Source: Actinomadura coerulea (GTDB lineage: Bacteria; Actinomycetota; Actinomycetes; Streptosporangiales; Streptosporangiaceae). From it: 64,000 nucleotides of DNA. Below, in pieces: positions 13,352 to 21,579 of the stretch. The stretch lies in contig NZ_JACHMQ010000001.1 in NCBI RefSeq assembly GCF_014208105.1, positions 496,001 to 560,000 of the forward strand, written 5' to 3'. The notes below the pieces were generated by a model. It was not told the origin of the DNA. It searched no databases and worked only from the letters and a program-made list of their open reading frames with translations. How positions within the stretch are numbered: the stretch's first letter is position 1; each line of letters begins with the position of its first letter. Made by a program: the position numbers and the translations under genes.

Positions 13352-15250
13352 TCAGCGGCGGTGCCTGCCGCCGGGCGGCGGCTCCTGGTGCTCTCCGCTC
13401 TGGCCCCGCCCGCCCCGGGGGTCGTACGGGGCCGGGACGCCCGGGTCGAGCGTGTACGGATCGTCGCCGGGGGCGGAGGGGGACCGCTCCGGGGCGCGCT
13501 GTCCGGGACGGCGGGGCTGGCGGGCGAACTGGCCCCCCGGCTGCCGTCCCGCCGAGTACCGGCCGGTGGGGTAGGGGCTCTCGGGCGCGCCGGGGCGCCG
13601 TTCGGCGGGCCAGGCGCCCGTCTCGTAGGGCGCGGGGGAGGAGTGGACGTCCCGCGGGCCGGGAAGCGGCGCCGTCCCCGGGGGCGGCGCCATGCCGGGC
13701 GGAGGGGCCGGGGCGAGCCGTGCGGCGACCGGGCGCTCGGGCGGCGCGTCCAGGAGGAGCTTCATCTGGCTCTTGCGGCGCCCGTAGACCATGTAGAGGA
13801 CGAGCCCGACGCCCATCCAGACGGCGAAGTACCCCCAGGTCTGGACGTTCAGGTTCAGCATCAGCCAGCCCACCGCGATGATCGTCAGGAGGACGACCAG
13901 CGGCGCCGCGGGCACCCGGAAGGGGCGGTGCAGGTCGGGCCGGGAGCGGCGCAGCGCCGGCACCGCCGCCGCGACGAACAGGAACGCGAACAGGGTGCCG
14001 ATCACGACGAGCTGCTCCAGCGTGAGCACGTCGATGGTCTGCGACATGACGAGCGCCGCGCCGCCGGCGACGAGCGTGGCCCGGGACGGCACCTTGTAGC
14101 GGCTCATCGCGGCCAGGGGGCGCGGAAGCAGGCCGTCGCGCGAGATGGAGAACACCACCCTGGTCAGGCTGATCATCAGCACCAGGATCACGGTGGTCAG
14201 CGCGAGCATCGCGCCCACGTCGACGATCTTGCCCATCGCGCCCGCGCCGACCGAGTCGAAGGCCGCGGCGAGCAGCAGCTTGTCGGGGGTCAGCTTGGCG
14301 ATGCCGTCCATCCCCATCATGCCGACCAGCGCGAACGCCACCGCCACGTACAGCACGATCGCGGTGACCAGGGCGGTGATGATGCCGCGCGGGACCTTGC
14401 GGGGCGCGTCGTCGGTCTCCTCCGAGGCCGTCGCGATCAGGTCGAACCCGATGTAGGCGAAGGCGATCGCGGGCGCCGCCGCGAGCATGCCCCAGGTCCC
14501 GAACACGTGCGGGGTGCCGCCGCCGACCGCGCCGAGCACCGCGTCCAGCACCGTCTTGTCGCCCGCCGGAGCGGGCCGGGAGGGCGGCAGGAAGGGGGTG
14601 AGGTTGCCGGGGTGGAAGAACTTCAGCGCGGTCGCGATCACGAGCCCGATCACGATGACCTTGGCCAGCACCATGAACCACAGCGTCTTCAGGCTCATCC
14701 GGCTGCCGCCCGCGAGCATCAGGGCGACCAGCAGCAGGATGCCGAACGCGAACACGTCCGGCCCCTTCTGCTGGCCGATCAGGTCGCCGAGCCAGCCCGG
14801 GATCGGCACCCCGAAGTCGTGCAGCGCCTGCGTCGCGTAGAGGGACCAGACCCGGGCGAGCACCGACGCGGCCAGCAGCAGCTCCATGATCAGCGCCCAG
14901 CCGACGACCCACGCCCAGACCTCGCCGAACGCGACGTAGCTGAAGGAGTACGCGCTGCCCGCGACCGGGATGATCGAGGAGAGTTCGGCGAAGGCGAGCG
15001 CCGCCAGCACGCACACGCCGCCCGCGATGAGGAACGACACGAGCACGCCGGGCCCCGCCGTCGAGGACGCCTGCTCGCCGGCGATCTTGAAGATGCCGGA
15101 TCCGATCATGACGCCGAGGCCGAGCACGACGAGGTCGCGGGTCCGGTAGACCACGCGGAGCCGGTGCCGGCCGCCGTAGAGCCTCCCGGTCGCCCGCTCG
15201 ACCGGCAGCCGGCGGAACATGTTGTTGCGCATGCGCATGTCCAAGGTCAT
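13352..15250 (-). CDS. APC-superfamily cationic amino-acid-type permease with long proline-rich tail
   Basis: A 632-residue inner-membrane transporter. Residues about 35-500 form the APC core with some 12-14 helices. The diagnostic TM1 GLGVMIGSGIF, the TM6 segment AFAYIGFDLIATASEE and ISRDGLLP are all present. The closest recognisable group is the CAT/YfnA-like cationic amino-acid permeases. The last roughly 125 residues form a hydrophilic Pro/Gly/Arg-rich tail (APAPPPGMAPPPG and similar), probably disordered and cytoplasmic, absent from most family members. The ATG at 15250 overlaps nothing. A long leader of about 390 bp separates it from the divergent gamma-glutamyltransferase gene, and a perfect terminator follows at 13258-13288. 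Confidence 0.88.
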   Translation of the reverse strand: MTLDMRMRNNMFRRLPVERATGRLYGGRHRLRVVYRTRDLVVLGLGVMIGSGIFKIAGEQASSTAGPGVLVSFLIAGGVCVLAALAFAELSSIIPVAGSAYSFSYVAFGEVWAWVVGWALIMELLLAASVLARVWSLYATQALHDFGVPIPGWLGDLIGQQKGPDVFAFGILLLVALMLAGGSRMSLKTLWFMVLAKVIVIGLVIATALKFFHPGNLTPFLPPSRPAPAGDKTVLDAVLGAVGGGTPHVFGTWGMLAAAPAIAFAYIGFDLIATASEETDDAPRKVPRGIITALVTAIVLYVAVAFALVGMMGMDGIAKLTPDKLLLAAAFDSVGAGAMGKIVDVGAMLALTTVILVLMISLTRVVFSISRDGLLPRPLAAMSRYKVPSRATLVAGGAALVMSQTIDVLTLEQLVVIGTLFAFLFVAAAVPALRRSRPDLHRPFRVPAAPLVVLLTIIAVGWLMLNLNVQTWGYFAVWMGVGLVLYMVYGRRKSQMKLLLDAPPERPVAARLAPAPPPGMAPPPGTAPLPGPRDVHSSPAPYETGAWPAERRPGAPESPYPTGRYSAGRQPGGQFARQPRRPGQRAPERSPSAPGDDPYTLDPGVPAPYDPRGGRGQSGEHQEPPPGGRHRR

Positions 15251-15643
15251 AGGTGATCCCCCAGGGCCTGAACCCGCGCCGCTGTTCGCGAGGTGACGGC
15301 TGGCTGAAGTCCCTAAGAATTCACCAAGTATGGGCAGAAAAGCAACGTTTTGTGGGTGATTAGTGTGGTCAGGCGATTGTCGGATCCTGCCAACCCTCGC
15401 AGGTCGGCGACGTGTCGCAGCGGATCACTCACGCTCGGCGCGGGGAGGCCGAATCCCTTTCTGATGGAGCGTTCCGAGCGAATACGCCTCATTTCCAATG
15501 GGGAAAGCGCTTAATGATCTTTGTGGCGCGCGGCCCGCCCGGACCGGACGCGACCGGACGCGACCGGGGTCGGCCGGAGCGGACGCTGGCGCGGGTCGAA
15601 GATCGGTGGCACCGTAGGGGCGCCGCGTTCGTCTGGAGGTCCG
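15251..15643. other. 393-bp intergenic region with consecutive hairpins
   Basis: This is the longest gene-free stretch of the window and is clearly less GC-rich than its neighbours. It holds the divergent promoters of the APC permease and gamma-glutamyltransferase genes. Three successive inverted repeats can be seen: CCTGC/GCAGG (about 15386-15402), GCGAC-GT-GTCGC (about 15407-15418) and CGCTCGG/CCGAGCG (15433-15439 with 15474-15480). I compared it by eye with the ydaO (c-di-AMP), SAM, TPP and cobalamin riboswitch cores and found no match. A 61-codon minus-strand frame (15313-15498) shows no family resemblance. Confidence 0.4.
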
Positions 15644-17542
15644 GTGTTGCGCTCCCTGTCGCCATCGCAAGCGTTCCCGTCCCGACCCCCGGCGCCGCCG
15701 GGACGAACGCGGATCCGCCGCCGCACGGCCGCCCTGGCCGCCCTGACGGTCGCCGCGTCCCTCACCGTCCCCGCCTCCGCGGGTGCCGCGCCCGTCCCGA
15801 GGCCCGCGCCGGCCCCGCCGGCCAAGCAGGCCGTCGCGACCGGGTTCGGCGGCGCGGTCTCCACCGTCGACCCGGAAGCGAGCCGGACGGCGCTGGAGGT
15901 CCTCAAGCGGGGCGGCAACGCGATGGACGCGGCGGTCGCGTCCGCCGCGACGCTCGGGGTCACCGAGCCGTACGTGTCGGCCATCGGCGGCGGCGGCTTC
16001 ATCACGTACTACAACGCCAGAACGCGGCGGGTGTACGCGCTCGACGGCCGGGAGTTCGCGCCGCGCCGGATGCGCCAGGACTCCTTCGTCGACCCGGCGA
16101 CGGGCAGGCCGCTGCCGTTCGACCAGGCCGTCACCAGCGGCCTGAGCGTCGGCGTGCCCGGCACCCTCGCCCAGTGGGACCTCGCGCTGCGCCGCTTCGG
16201 CAGCCGCGACCTCGGCACCCTGCTGCGCCCGGCGATCAAGGTGGCGGACCGCGGCTTCGTCGTCGACCAGGAGTTCCACGACCAGACCGCGGTGAACGAG
16301 GCGCGCTTCCGCGACATCGTCCCGACCCGCGAGCTGTTCCTGCCCGGCGGGAAGGTGCCCGAGGTCGGCTCGGTGTTCCGCAACCCCGACCTCGCGGGCA
16401 CCTACCGGGAGCTGGCGAGGCGCGGCACGGACTGGTTCTACGAGGGCGGGCTCGGCAAGGAGATCGTCAGGACGGTCGCCCGGCCGCCGGTGGACCCGGA
16501 GGCGACACGCGACGTCCGCCCCGGCCTGATGGAGCGCGGCGATCTCGCCGCCTACCGGGCGGTGCCGCGCAGGCCCACCCACGTCCCCTACCGGGGGACG
16601 GACGTGTACGGCATGCCGCCGTCGTCGTCCGGGGGCTCCACGGTCGGGGAGGCGCTCAACATCCTCGGCAACTTCCGGCTCGACCCGCGCGACCCGGTCA
16701 CGGCCCTGCACTACTACCTGGAGGCGTCCAAGCTCGCCTACGCCGACCGCGGCCGCTACGTCGGCGACCCCGACAAGGTGGAGGTGCCGCTGGAGGAGCT
16801 GCTGTCCTCCGGGTTCGCCCGCGAGCGCGCCTGCCAGATCAGGCCCGACCAGGCGGCCGCCGCGCCGGTCGCCCCCGGCTCGCCCGACGGCCGCTACGAG
16901 CCGTGCGTCCCGCCGGGCACCCAGACCAGGGCGCTGGCGTTCGAGGGCCCGCAGACCACCCACCTCGTCGTCGCCGACAGGTGGGGGGACGTCGTGTCCT
17001 ACACGCTGTCGATCGAGCAGTTCGGCGGCAGCGGCATCACCGTGCCGGGGCGCGGGTTCCTGCTGAACAACGAGCTGACCGACTTCTCCTTCCAGCCGCC
17101 GGCGCCCGGCCAGGCGCCCGACCCCAACCTGCCCGGCCCGCACAAGCGGCCGCGCAGCAGCATGGCCCCGACGCTGGTGCTCAAGGACGGGCGCCCGCGC
17201 CTCGCCGTCGGCACCCCGGGCGGCTCGACGATCATCACCACCGTGCTGCAGATCCTGGTGAACCGCATCGACCTCGGCATGGACCTGCCCGCCGCGCTCG
17301 CCGCGCCGCGCGCCACGCAGCGCAACACCCCGCAGGTCTTCGCCGAGCAGGCGTTCATCGACCGGTACGGCCGCGACCTCGCCGCCCGCGGGCACCGGCT
17401 GGAGCTGTTCCCCGGCCCGCCGCGGGGCGTGATCGGCGCCGCGACCGGGCTGGAGTTCCTGCGGCCGGGGCTCGTGCAGGCGGTCGCCGAGCCGACCCGG
17501 CGGGGCGGCGGCAGCGCGCTCGTCGTCCGTCCGGCCCGATGA
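15644..17542 (+). CDS. ggt: Secreted gamma-glutamyltransferase
   Basis: An exported N-terminal-nucleophile hydrolase that cleaves the gamma-glutamyl bond of glutathione-like or poly-gamma-glutamyl compounds and transfers the glutamyl group. The precursor is about 632 residues, with a long basic n-region, a hydrophobic core AALAALTVAASLTV and a cleavage site near ASAGAAP (about residue 48). The self-processing Thr is at about 438 in TTHLVVAD, and SIEQFGGSGITVPGRG and LLNNELTDFSF follow as in the family. Large-subunit features GGNAMDAAVASA and AIGGGGF are present. A ribosome site GGAGG at 15635-15639 favours the GTG at 15644 (or the adjacent TTG at 15647); earlier in-frame starts only add Arg-rich sequence. 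Actinobacteria often lack glutathione, so the natural substrate is open. Confidence 0.92.
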   Translation: MLRSLSPSQAFPSRPPAPPGRTRIRRRTAALAALTVAASLTVPASAGAAPVPRPAPAPPAKQAVATGFGGAVSTVDPEASRTALEVLKRGGNAMDAAVASAATLGVTEPYVSAIGGGGFITYYNARTRRVYALDGREFAPRRMRQDSFVDPATGRPLPFDQAVTSGLSVGVPGTLAQWDLALRRFGSRDLGTLLRPAIKVADRGFVVDQEFHDQTAVNEARFRDIVPTRELFLPGGKVPEVGSVFRNPDLAGTYRELARRGTDWFYEGGLGKEIVRTVARPPVDPEATRDVRPGLMERGDLAAYRAVPRRPTHVPYRGTDVYGMPPSSSGGSTVGEALNILGNFRLDPRDPVTALHYYLEASKLAYADRGRYVGDPDKVEVPLEELLSSGFARERACQIRPDQAAAAPVAPGSPDGRYEPCVPPGTQTRALAFEGPQTTHLVVADRWGDVVSYTLSIEQFGGSGITVPGRGFLLNNELTDFSFQPPAPGQAPDPNLPGPHKRPRSSMAPTLVLKDGRPRLAVGTPGGSTIITTVLQILVNRIDLGMDLPAALAAPRATQRNTPQVFAEQAFIDRYGRDLAARGHRLELFPGPPRGVIGAATGLEFLRPGLVQAVAEPTRRGGGSALVVRPAR

Positions 17543-17594
17543 CACTTGCCTACCCGGGGGCGTGCCCGGACGGCCAACGGGAAGGAGTCGTGCC

Positions 17595-17957
17595 ATGGCG
17601 CACTCATACGTGCAGGTGACGACCACGACCGACTCCCGCGCCGAGGCGGCCGAGCTGGCCCGCTCGGCGGTCGCCGAGCGGCTCGCGGCCTGCGCGCAGC
17701 TGGTGGGCCCGATCGCCAGTACCTACTGGTGGGAGGGCGAGATCGAGTCGGCGGAGGAGTGGATGGTGCTGTTCAAGACCTCCGCCGACCGGTTCGACGA
17801 GCTGGCCTCCCTGATCACCGAGGGGCACTCCTACGACACCCCGGAGATCATCGCGACGCCGGTGGTGGCGGGCAGCATGGACTACCTCGCCTGGATCACC
17901 GAGCAGACCGAGCCGGAGGAGCAGGACGAGGCGATCGCGGAGGACGACGGGGATTGA
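17595..17957 (+). CDS. cutA: CutA1 divalent-cation tolerance protein
   Basis: A 120-residue trimeric ferredoxin-like protein of the CutA1 family, linked to divalent metal tolerance in E. coli and PII-like in fold. Family blocks are VTTTTDSRAEAAELARS, RLAACAQLVGPIASTYWWEG, EEWMVLFKT and HSYDTPEIIATPV. The ATG at 17595 has an AAGGAG site about 8 bases upstream; an in-frame GTG/ATG further upstream at 17562 lacks one. The acidic tail (EPEEQDEAIAEDDGD) is a lineage addition. It lies 52 bp after the gamma-glutamyltransferase and may be co-transcribed, but no functional link is known. Confidence 0.92.
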   Translation: MAHSYVQVTTTTDSRAEAAELARSAVAERLAACAQLVGPIASTYWWEGEIESAEEWMVLFKTSADRFDELASLITEGHSYDTPEIIATPVVAGSMDYLAWITEQTEPEEQDEAIAEDDGD

Positions 17958-18042
17958 TCGTGTGACGGCCGTCATGGCAGGGTAAGTCTCCGATTACGCG
18001 GCGCGGGGGCGCGCCCGGCCGCGGCGGCGGAAGGCGGTCGGC

Positions 18043-18909
18043 ATGCACGCGGCGAGCGAGGAGAGGGCGGACCTCGGGCTGTTCGGGCCGGGCTCGGTGA
18101 CCTGGCATGTCATGGGGGAGCCCGTGCTGATCGTCGGCGGCGTCCGTGCGCTGCTGCTCCAGGCGCTGCACCCGCGCACGATGTGGGGCACCGCGCAGAA
18201 CTCCGAGCTCATGGACCCCTCCGCGGCGTGGGCGCGGCTCGTCCGGACGGTCGAGTTCGTCCGCGTCCGCACCTACGGCACGCACGAGGAGGTCGAGCGG
18301 GTGGGTCGCCGCGTCCGCCGGCTCCACTCCAGGCTGACCGGTCTCGACATGCGCACCGGCGAGACGTTCCCGGTCGACGACCCCGAGAACCTGCTGTGGG
18401 TCCACATGGGCGAGGTCGACTCCTACCTGGACGTGGCCCGCCGCGCCGGGGTGCCGCTGACCGCCCGCGACGCCGACGCGTTCGTGGACGAGCAGCGCCG
18501 CGCCGCCGCGGTCGTCGGCCTCGACCCGGCGGACGTGCCGGCCACCGTCGCGGACATGCGGGACTACTACGCCGGCATGCGGCGGCAGATCTTCGCGTGC
18601 CGGGAGGCGCGCGAGGGGCTGCGCCGTATGTTCAGCCCCGCCGTGCCGCGGCAGCTGCTGCCGCTCAAGCTCGCCGCGCCCGGCCTCGGCGTGCTGGTCG
18701 TGTCGACACTGCCGCGCTGGGCCCGCCGCATGTACGGGCTGCCGGGGCTGCCGACCTCGGACCTGGCCGCGACGATGACGCTGAAGGGCCTCTACCGCAC
18801 CACGCAGGTCGTCCCGGAGCGCTTCCGGTACTCGCCGGACGCCCGGCGGGCCAGGCGCCTCACGCGCGAGCGGGAGACGGGCCTGGCCACCTGGTCGATC
18901 GCCTCCTGA
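18043..18909 (+). CDS. MpaB/DUF2236-family oxygenase-like protein
   Basis: A 288-residue protein of the oxygenase MpaB (DUF2236) family, all-alpha b-type haem proteins that include latex-clearing protein Lcp and fungal MpaB. The family blocks seen are ALLLQALHPRTMWGTAQNS, VRTYGTHEEVERV, an inner HMGEVDSYLDVARRAG and a C-terminal TMTLKGLYRTTQVVP. No signal peptide is apparent, unlike secreted Lcp. Such small DUF2236 proteins are abundant in actinobacteria and mostly uncharacterised, so oxidative cleavage of a prenyl or lipid substrate is only a family-based guess. The ATG at 18043 follows a GGAAGGCGGTCGGC stretch. It converges with the DHA2 transporter gene, leaving only 3 bp between stops. 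Confidence 0.85.
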   Translation: MHAASEERADLGLFGPGSVTWHVMGEPVLIVGGVRALLLQALHPRTMWGTAQNSELMDPSAAWARLVRTVEFVRVRTYGTHEEVERVGRRVRRLHSRLTGLDMRTGETFPVDDPENLLWVHMGEVDSYLDVARRAGVPLTARDADAFVDEQRRAAAVVGLDPADVPATVADMRDYYAGMRRQIFACREAREGLRRMFSPAVPRQLLPLKLAAPGLGVLVVSTLPRWARRMYGLPGLPTSDLAATMTLKGLYRTTQVVPERFRYSPDARRARRLTRERETGLATWSIAS

Positions 18910-18912
18910 GGC

Positions 18913-20454
18913 TCACACCGGCGGGGGAGCGTCCGGCGCGGTGCCGTGGTCGCGGGCGCCGCGCCGCGGGAGCAGCAGCGCGGGCACGATCAGCACGGCG
19001 GTGAGGATGAGCGCGACCCGGAACGTGTGCGCGAACGCGTCGGCCAGCTGGGGCGCGACCTGCTCGCGGATCCGCTCGGGGATCTGCCCCGGCCCGCCCG
19101 CGGCGCCGCCGCCCCCGCCCGGCCGCGGGACGCGGTCGCTGATCTGGCGGGACAGGACGACGGCGAGCAGCGCCGTGCCGACCGACCCGCCGAGCTGGAT
19201 GATGATGTTCAGCGTGCTGCTGGCCCGCGGCACGACCGCCCGGCTCAGCGTCGTCAGCGCCGCCGACATCGTGGGCATCATCGTGCAGCCGAGACCGAGG
19301 CCCCGCACGTAGAGGGCGCCGCCGAGCAGCCAGTAGGGGGTGTCGGCGCCCACCGTCGCGAACGGGACGGTGCCGAGCACCAGGACGACGATGCCGACGG
19401 GGACGATCCGCCCGGCGCCGAGCTTGTCGGTGACCACCCCGGCGAGCGGCATCGCGGTCGCGGCGCCGAGGCCCTGCGGGGCGAGGAGCAGACCCGCCGC
19501 GAACGCACCCTCGCCCCGGGCGATCTGGAAGTACAGCGGGATCAGCAGCATCGAGCCCATCAGCGCGATGCCGACGAAGAACACCGCGACGGCCGCGGTC
19601 GCGAACGTCCGGTCGGCGAACAGCCGCACGTCGATCAGCGCGCGCTCGCGGCGCCGCAGGCTGTGCAGCGCGAACAGCGCCACCAGGACCGCGCCGCCGG
19701 CCAGCCACGCGATCGTGGACGGGCGCCCGAAGCCGCCGCCGCTGCTCGCCGTGGACAGGCCGTAGATGAGCAGGACGAACCCGGGCGGCAGCAGGAGCAG
19801 CCCGCGCAGGTCGACCCCGGGCGCCGCGTGCTCCCCGTGGTCGTGCGGCACCTTCCACCACGCGAGCGCGAAGGCGAGCGCGCCGACGGGCAGGTTGACG
19901 AAGAAGATCCAGCGCCAGTCGACGTCCTGGACCAGCCACCCGCCGAGGACGGGGCCGAGCACCGGCCCGAGCAGCATCGGGACGCCGACGATGCTCATCA
20001 TGCGGCCCATCCGGCGCGGCCCGGCCGCCATCGTCAGGATGGCCATGCCGGTCGGCATCAGCATGCCGCCGCCGAGCCCCTGCACGACCCGGAAGACGAT
20101 CAGCGACCCGATGTTCCAGGCAGCGCCCGACAGGACCGACCCGAGGACGAAGAGCACGATCGAGGTCATCCACACGCGGCGCCCGCCGAACCGGTCGACG
20201 GCCCAGCCGGTGAGCGGGATGACGGTGCCCATCGCCAGCATGTAGCCGGTGATGACCCACTGGATCGTCGACAGGCCGGTGTGGAAGTCGCGGCCGAGCG
20301 TCTCCAGCGCGACGTTGACGATCGTGGTGTCGAGGATCGCCATGACGGTCCCCGACACGATGACCAGGCCGAGGACGATCGTCGGCCGGTCGAGCCGGTC
20401 GAGCCGGTCGGCGCCGCCGGTCGGCGCCGCCCTCGTGGCCGGGTTCTCGCTCAT
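18913..20454 (-). CDS. DHA2-family (EmrB/QacA) drug:H+ exporter
   Basis: A 513-residue 14-TM MFS permease. Diagnostic segments are VMAILDTTIVNVALETLG in TM1, the WVITGYML segment of TM2, GWAVDRFGGRRVW (motif A), the antiporter motif C region VPMLLGPVLGPVLGGWL, and WRWIFFVNLPVG. It probably exports hydrophobic or cationic compounds using the proton gradient. The gene follows csoR on the same strand after an 80-bp gap, so expression may be linked to Cu(I) sensing. That is unusual because CsoR normally controls a P-type ATPase or copper chaperone. The C-terminal third includes a Gly-rich periplasmic loop (PRPGGGGGAAGGP). Confidence 0.9.
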   Translation of the reverse strand: MSENPATRAAPTGGADRLDRLDRPTIVLGLVIVSGTVMAILDTTIVNVALETLGRDFHTGLSTIQWVITGYMLAMGTVIPLTGWAVDRFGGRRVWMTSIVLFVLGSVLSGAAWNIGSLIVFRVVQGLGGGMLMPTGMAILTMAAGPRRMGRMMSIVGVPMLLGPVLGPVLGGWLVQDVDWRWIFFVNLPVGALAFALAWWKVPHDHGEHAAPGVDLRGLLLLPPGFVLLIYGLSTASSGGGFGRPSTIAWLAGGAVLVALFALHSLRRRERALIDVRLFADRTFATAAVAVFFVGIALMGSMLLIPLYFQIARGEGAFAAGLLLAPQGLGAATAMPLAGVVTDKLGAGRIVPVGIVVLVLGTVPFATVGADTPYWLLGGALYVRGLGLGCTMMPTMSAALTTLSRAVVPRASSTLNIIIQLGGSVGTALLAVVLSRQISDRVPRPGGGGGAAGGPGQIPERIREQVAPQLADAFAHTFRVALILTAVLIVPALLLPRRGARDHGTAPDAPPPV

Positions 20455-20534
20455 GGTCGGCCCCCTCGCGTCGGTTCCCGGTCGCCCGTCTCCCCGCCGG
20501 CCGGGGCGTGGAGCGCCCCGCCCGGGCCGGTGCC

Positions 20535-20834
20535 TCAGCCGCGGCGCATGAGCCGCCCGACGGCCGCCATCAGCTCGGTCGACATCGCCTCGCCCTTGCC
20601 CTCCTCGGCGCCCTCGGCCACGCAGTGCCGGACGTGCCCGTCCAGCAGGCCGAGCGCCACCTTGTCCAGCGCCGCCTGGACGGCGCTGATCTGCGTGAGG
20701 ATGTCGATGCAGTAGCGGTCCTCCTCGACCATCCGGTCGATGCCGCGCACCTGGCCCTCGATCCGGGCGAGCCGCGTCTGCAGCTGGTCCTTCGTGGCGG
20801 TGTACCCGCGGGTGGGGGTGTCGCTGGTCGCCAT
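20535..20834 (-). CDS. csoR: CsoR-type Cu(I)-sensing transcriptional repressor
   Basis: A 99-residue all-alpha repressor of the CsoR/RcnR (DUF156) family. The Cu(I) ligands are complete: Cys in RYCIDIL, then 24 residues, His in DGHVRHC, 3 residues, and Cys (C-x24-H-x3-C). This is the exact spacing of Mycobacterium CsoR C36/H61/C65. The family blocks RLARIEGQVRGIDRMVEEDRYC and ISAVQAALDKVAL are intact. The ATG at 20834 (MATSDTPTRG) has an adjacent GGACGGAG site; the longer frame up to 20894 would run through the operator. A GTACCCC...GGTACC palindrome stands 35-68 bp upstream, fitting autorepression relieved by copper. It is probably co-transcribed with the DHA2 exporter downstream. Confidence 0.92.
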   Translation of the reverse strand: MATSDTPTRGYTATKDQLQTRLARIEGQVRGIDRMVEEDRYCIDILTQISAVQAALDKVALGLLDGHVRHCVAEGAEEGKGEAMSTELMAAVGRLMRRG

Positions 20835-20869
20835 CTCCGTCCTCGCAATCCGTCGGGGGCGCTCGCCCG

Positions 20870-20902
20870 GGTACCCCTGGGGGACATCCCCCAACAGGTA
20901 CC
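20870..20902. promoter_or_regulatory. Candidate CsoR operator
   Basis: GGTACC at 20870-20875 and 20897-20902 flank an inner G5 (20879-20883) and C5 (20888-20892), giving a 33-bp imperfect inverted repeat. CsoR operators typically are GTA-C/G-tract pseudopalindromes of this kind. It lies just upstream of csoR on the minus strand and also before the histidine phosphatase stop. Confidence 0.6.
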
Positions 20903-20919
20903 TTATGCGGTGGGAGGCC

Positions 20920-21510
20920 TCAGGGTGCGGGCACGTTCCAGGCGCTGACGACGGGCCGGTCGTGCTCGGAGCCGAGCGCCGACACGGTCCCGGTGTCGAG
21001 CGCGAACAGCCGCCCCAGCGCCGGTTCCAGGCCGAGCCATCGCGCCGTCAGGACCCGCAGGACGTGGCCGTGCGCGACCAGCGCGACGTCGCCATCGTCC
21101 AGCAGCGCCCGCGCCCGCGCGAGCACCGCGTCCGCCCGCGCGCCGACCTGCTCGACGGTCTCGCCCGGATGGCCGGCGTCGCCCGGGACCACCCCGTCGT
21201 CCCACAGGAACCAGCCCGGCCGCTCCTCGCGGATCGCCCGGGTGCTGATGCCCTCGTAGCCGCCGTAGTCCCACTCCCACAGGTCGGGGACGATCTCGTC
21301 CGCCCGCATCCCGGCGAGCTCGGCGGTCCGCCGCGCCCGCTCGGCGGGGCTGACCAGCGTCCGCGCGAAGGTCCGCCCGGCCAGCGCGCCGCGCAGCGCG
21401 CGGGCCTGCTCCTCGCCCCGCGGCGTCAGCGGCAGGTCCGTCCGCCCGGTGTGCCGCCGCGCCCGGCTCCACTCGGTCTCCCCGTGCCGCACCAAGATCA
21501 GTTCACCCAT
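20920..21510 (-). CDS. Histidine-phosphatase (phosphoglycerate-mutase-like) family protein
   Basis: A 196-residue histidine phosphatase of branch 1. The phospho-accepting His is in LVRHGETEW (residues 6-14), with the partner Arg in TLVSPAERARRTAEL, the acid in WEWDYGGYEG, and the second His in ALVAHGHVLRVL near residue 145. The segment DLPLTPRGEEQARAL is typical of broad-specificity phosphatases and CobC/PhoE-like enzymes. The start at 21510 puts the RHGE motif close to the N-terminus as usual. The substrate cannot be determined; no cobalamin gene is nearby. It lies between ald and csoR, all on the minus strand, with gaps of 69 and 85 bp. Confidence 0.88.
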   Translation of the reverse strand: MGELILVRHGETEWSRARRHTGRTDLPLTPRGEEQARALRGALAGRTFARTLVSPAERARRTAELAGMRADEIVPDLWEWDYGGYEGISTRAIREERPGWFLWDDGVVPGDAGHPGETVEQVGARADAVLARARALLDDGDVALVAHGHVLRVLTARWLGLEPALGRLFALDTGTVSALGSEHDRPVVSAWNVPAP

Positions 21511-21579
21511 GCCCGCCTGTCTACCCGGCGGGCCGCCTCCCAAGAACCCCCCGGAACGGTGAGAGGACGGGTGAGGCCG

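Noticed and set aside
15313..15498. A 61-codon minus-strand frame in the long intergenic region
   Set aside because: No ribosome site, no family pattern, and it lies over the likely promoters and hairpins.
15251..15643. A c-di-AMP (ydaO) riboswitch in front of the APC permease
   Set aside because: The ydaO core segments were looked for on both strands and not found. Only generic hairpins are visible.
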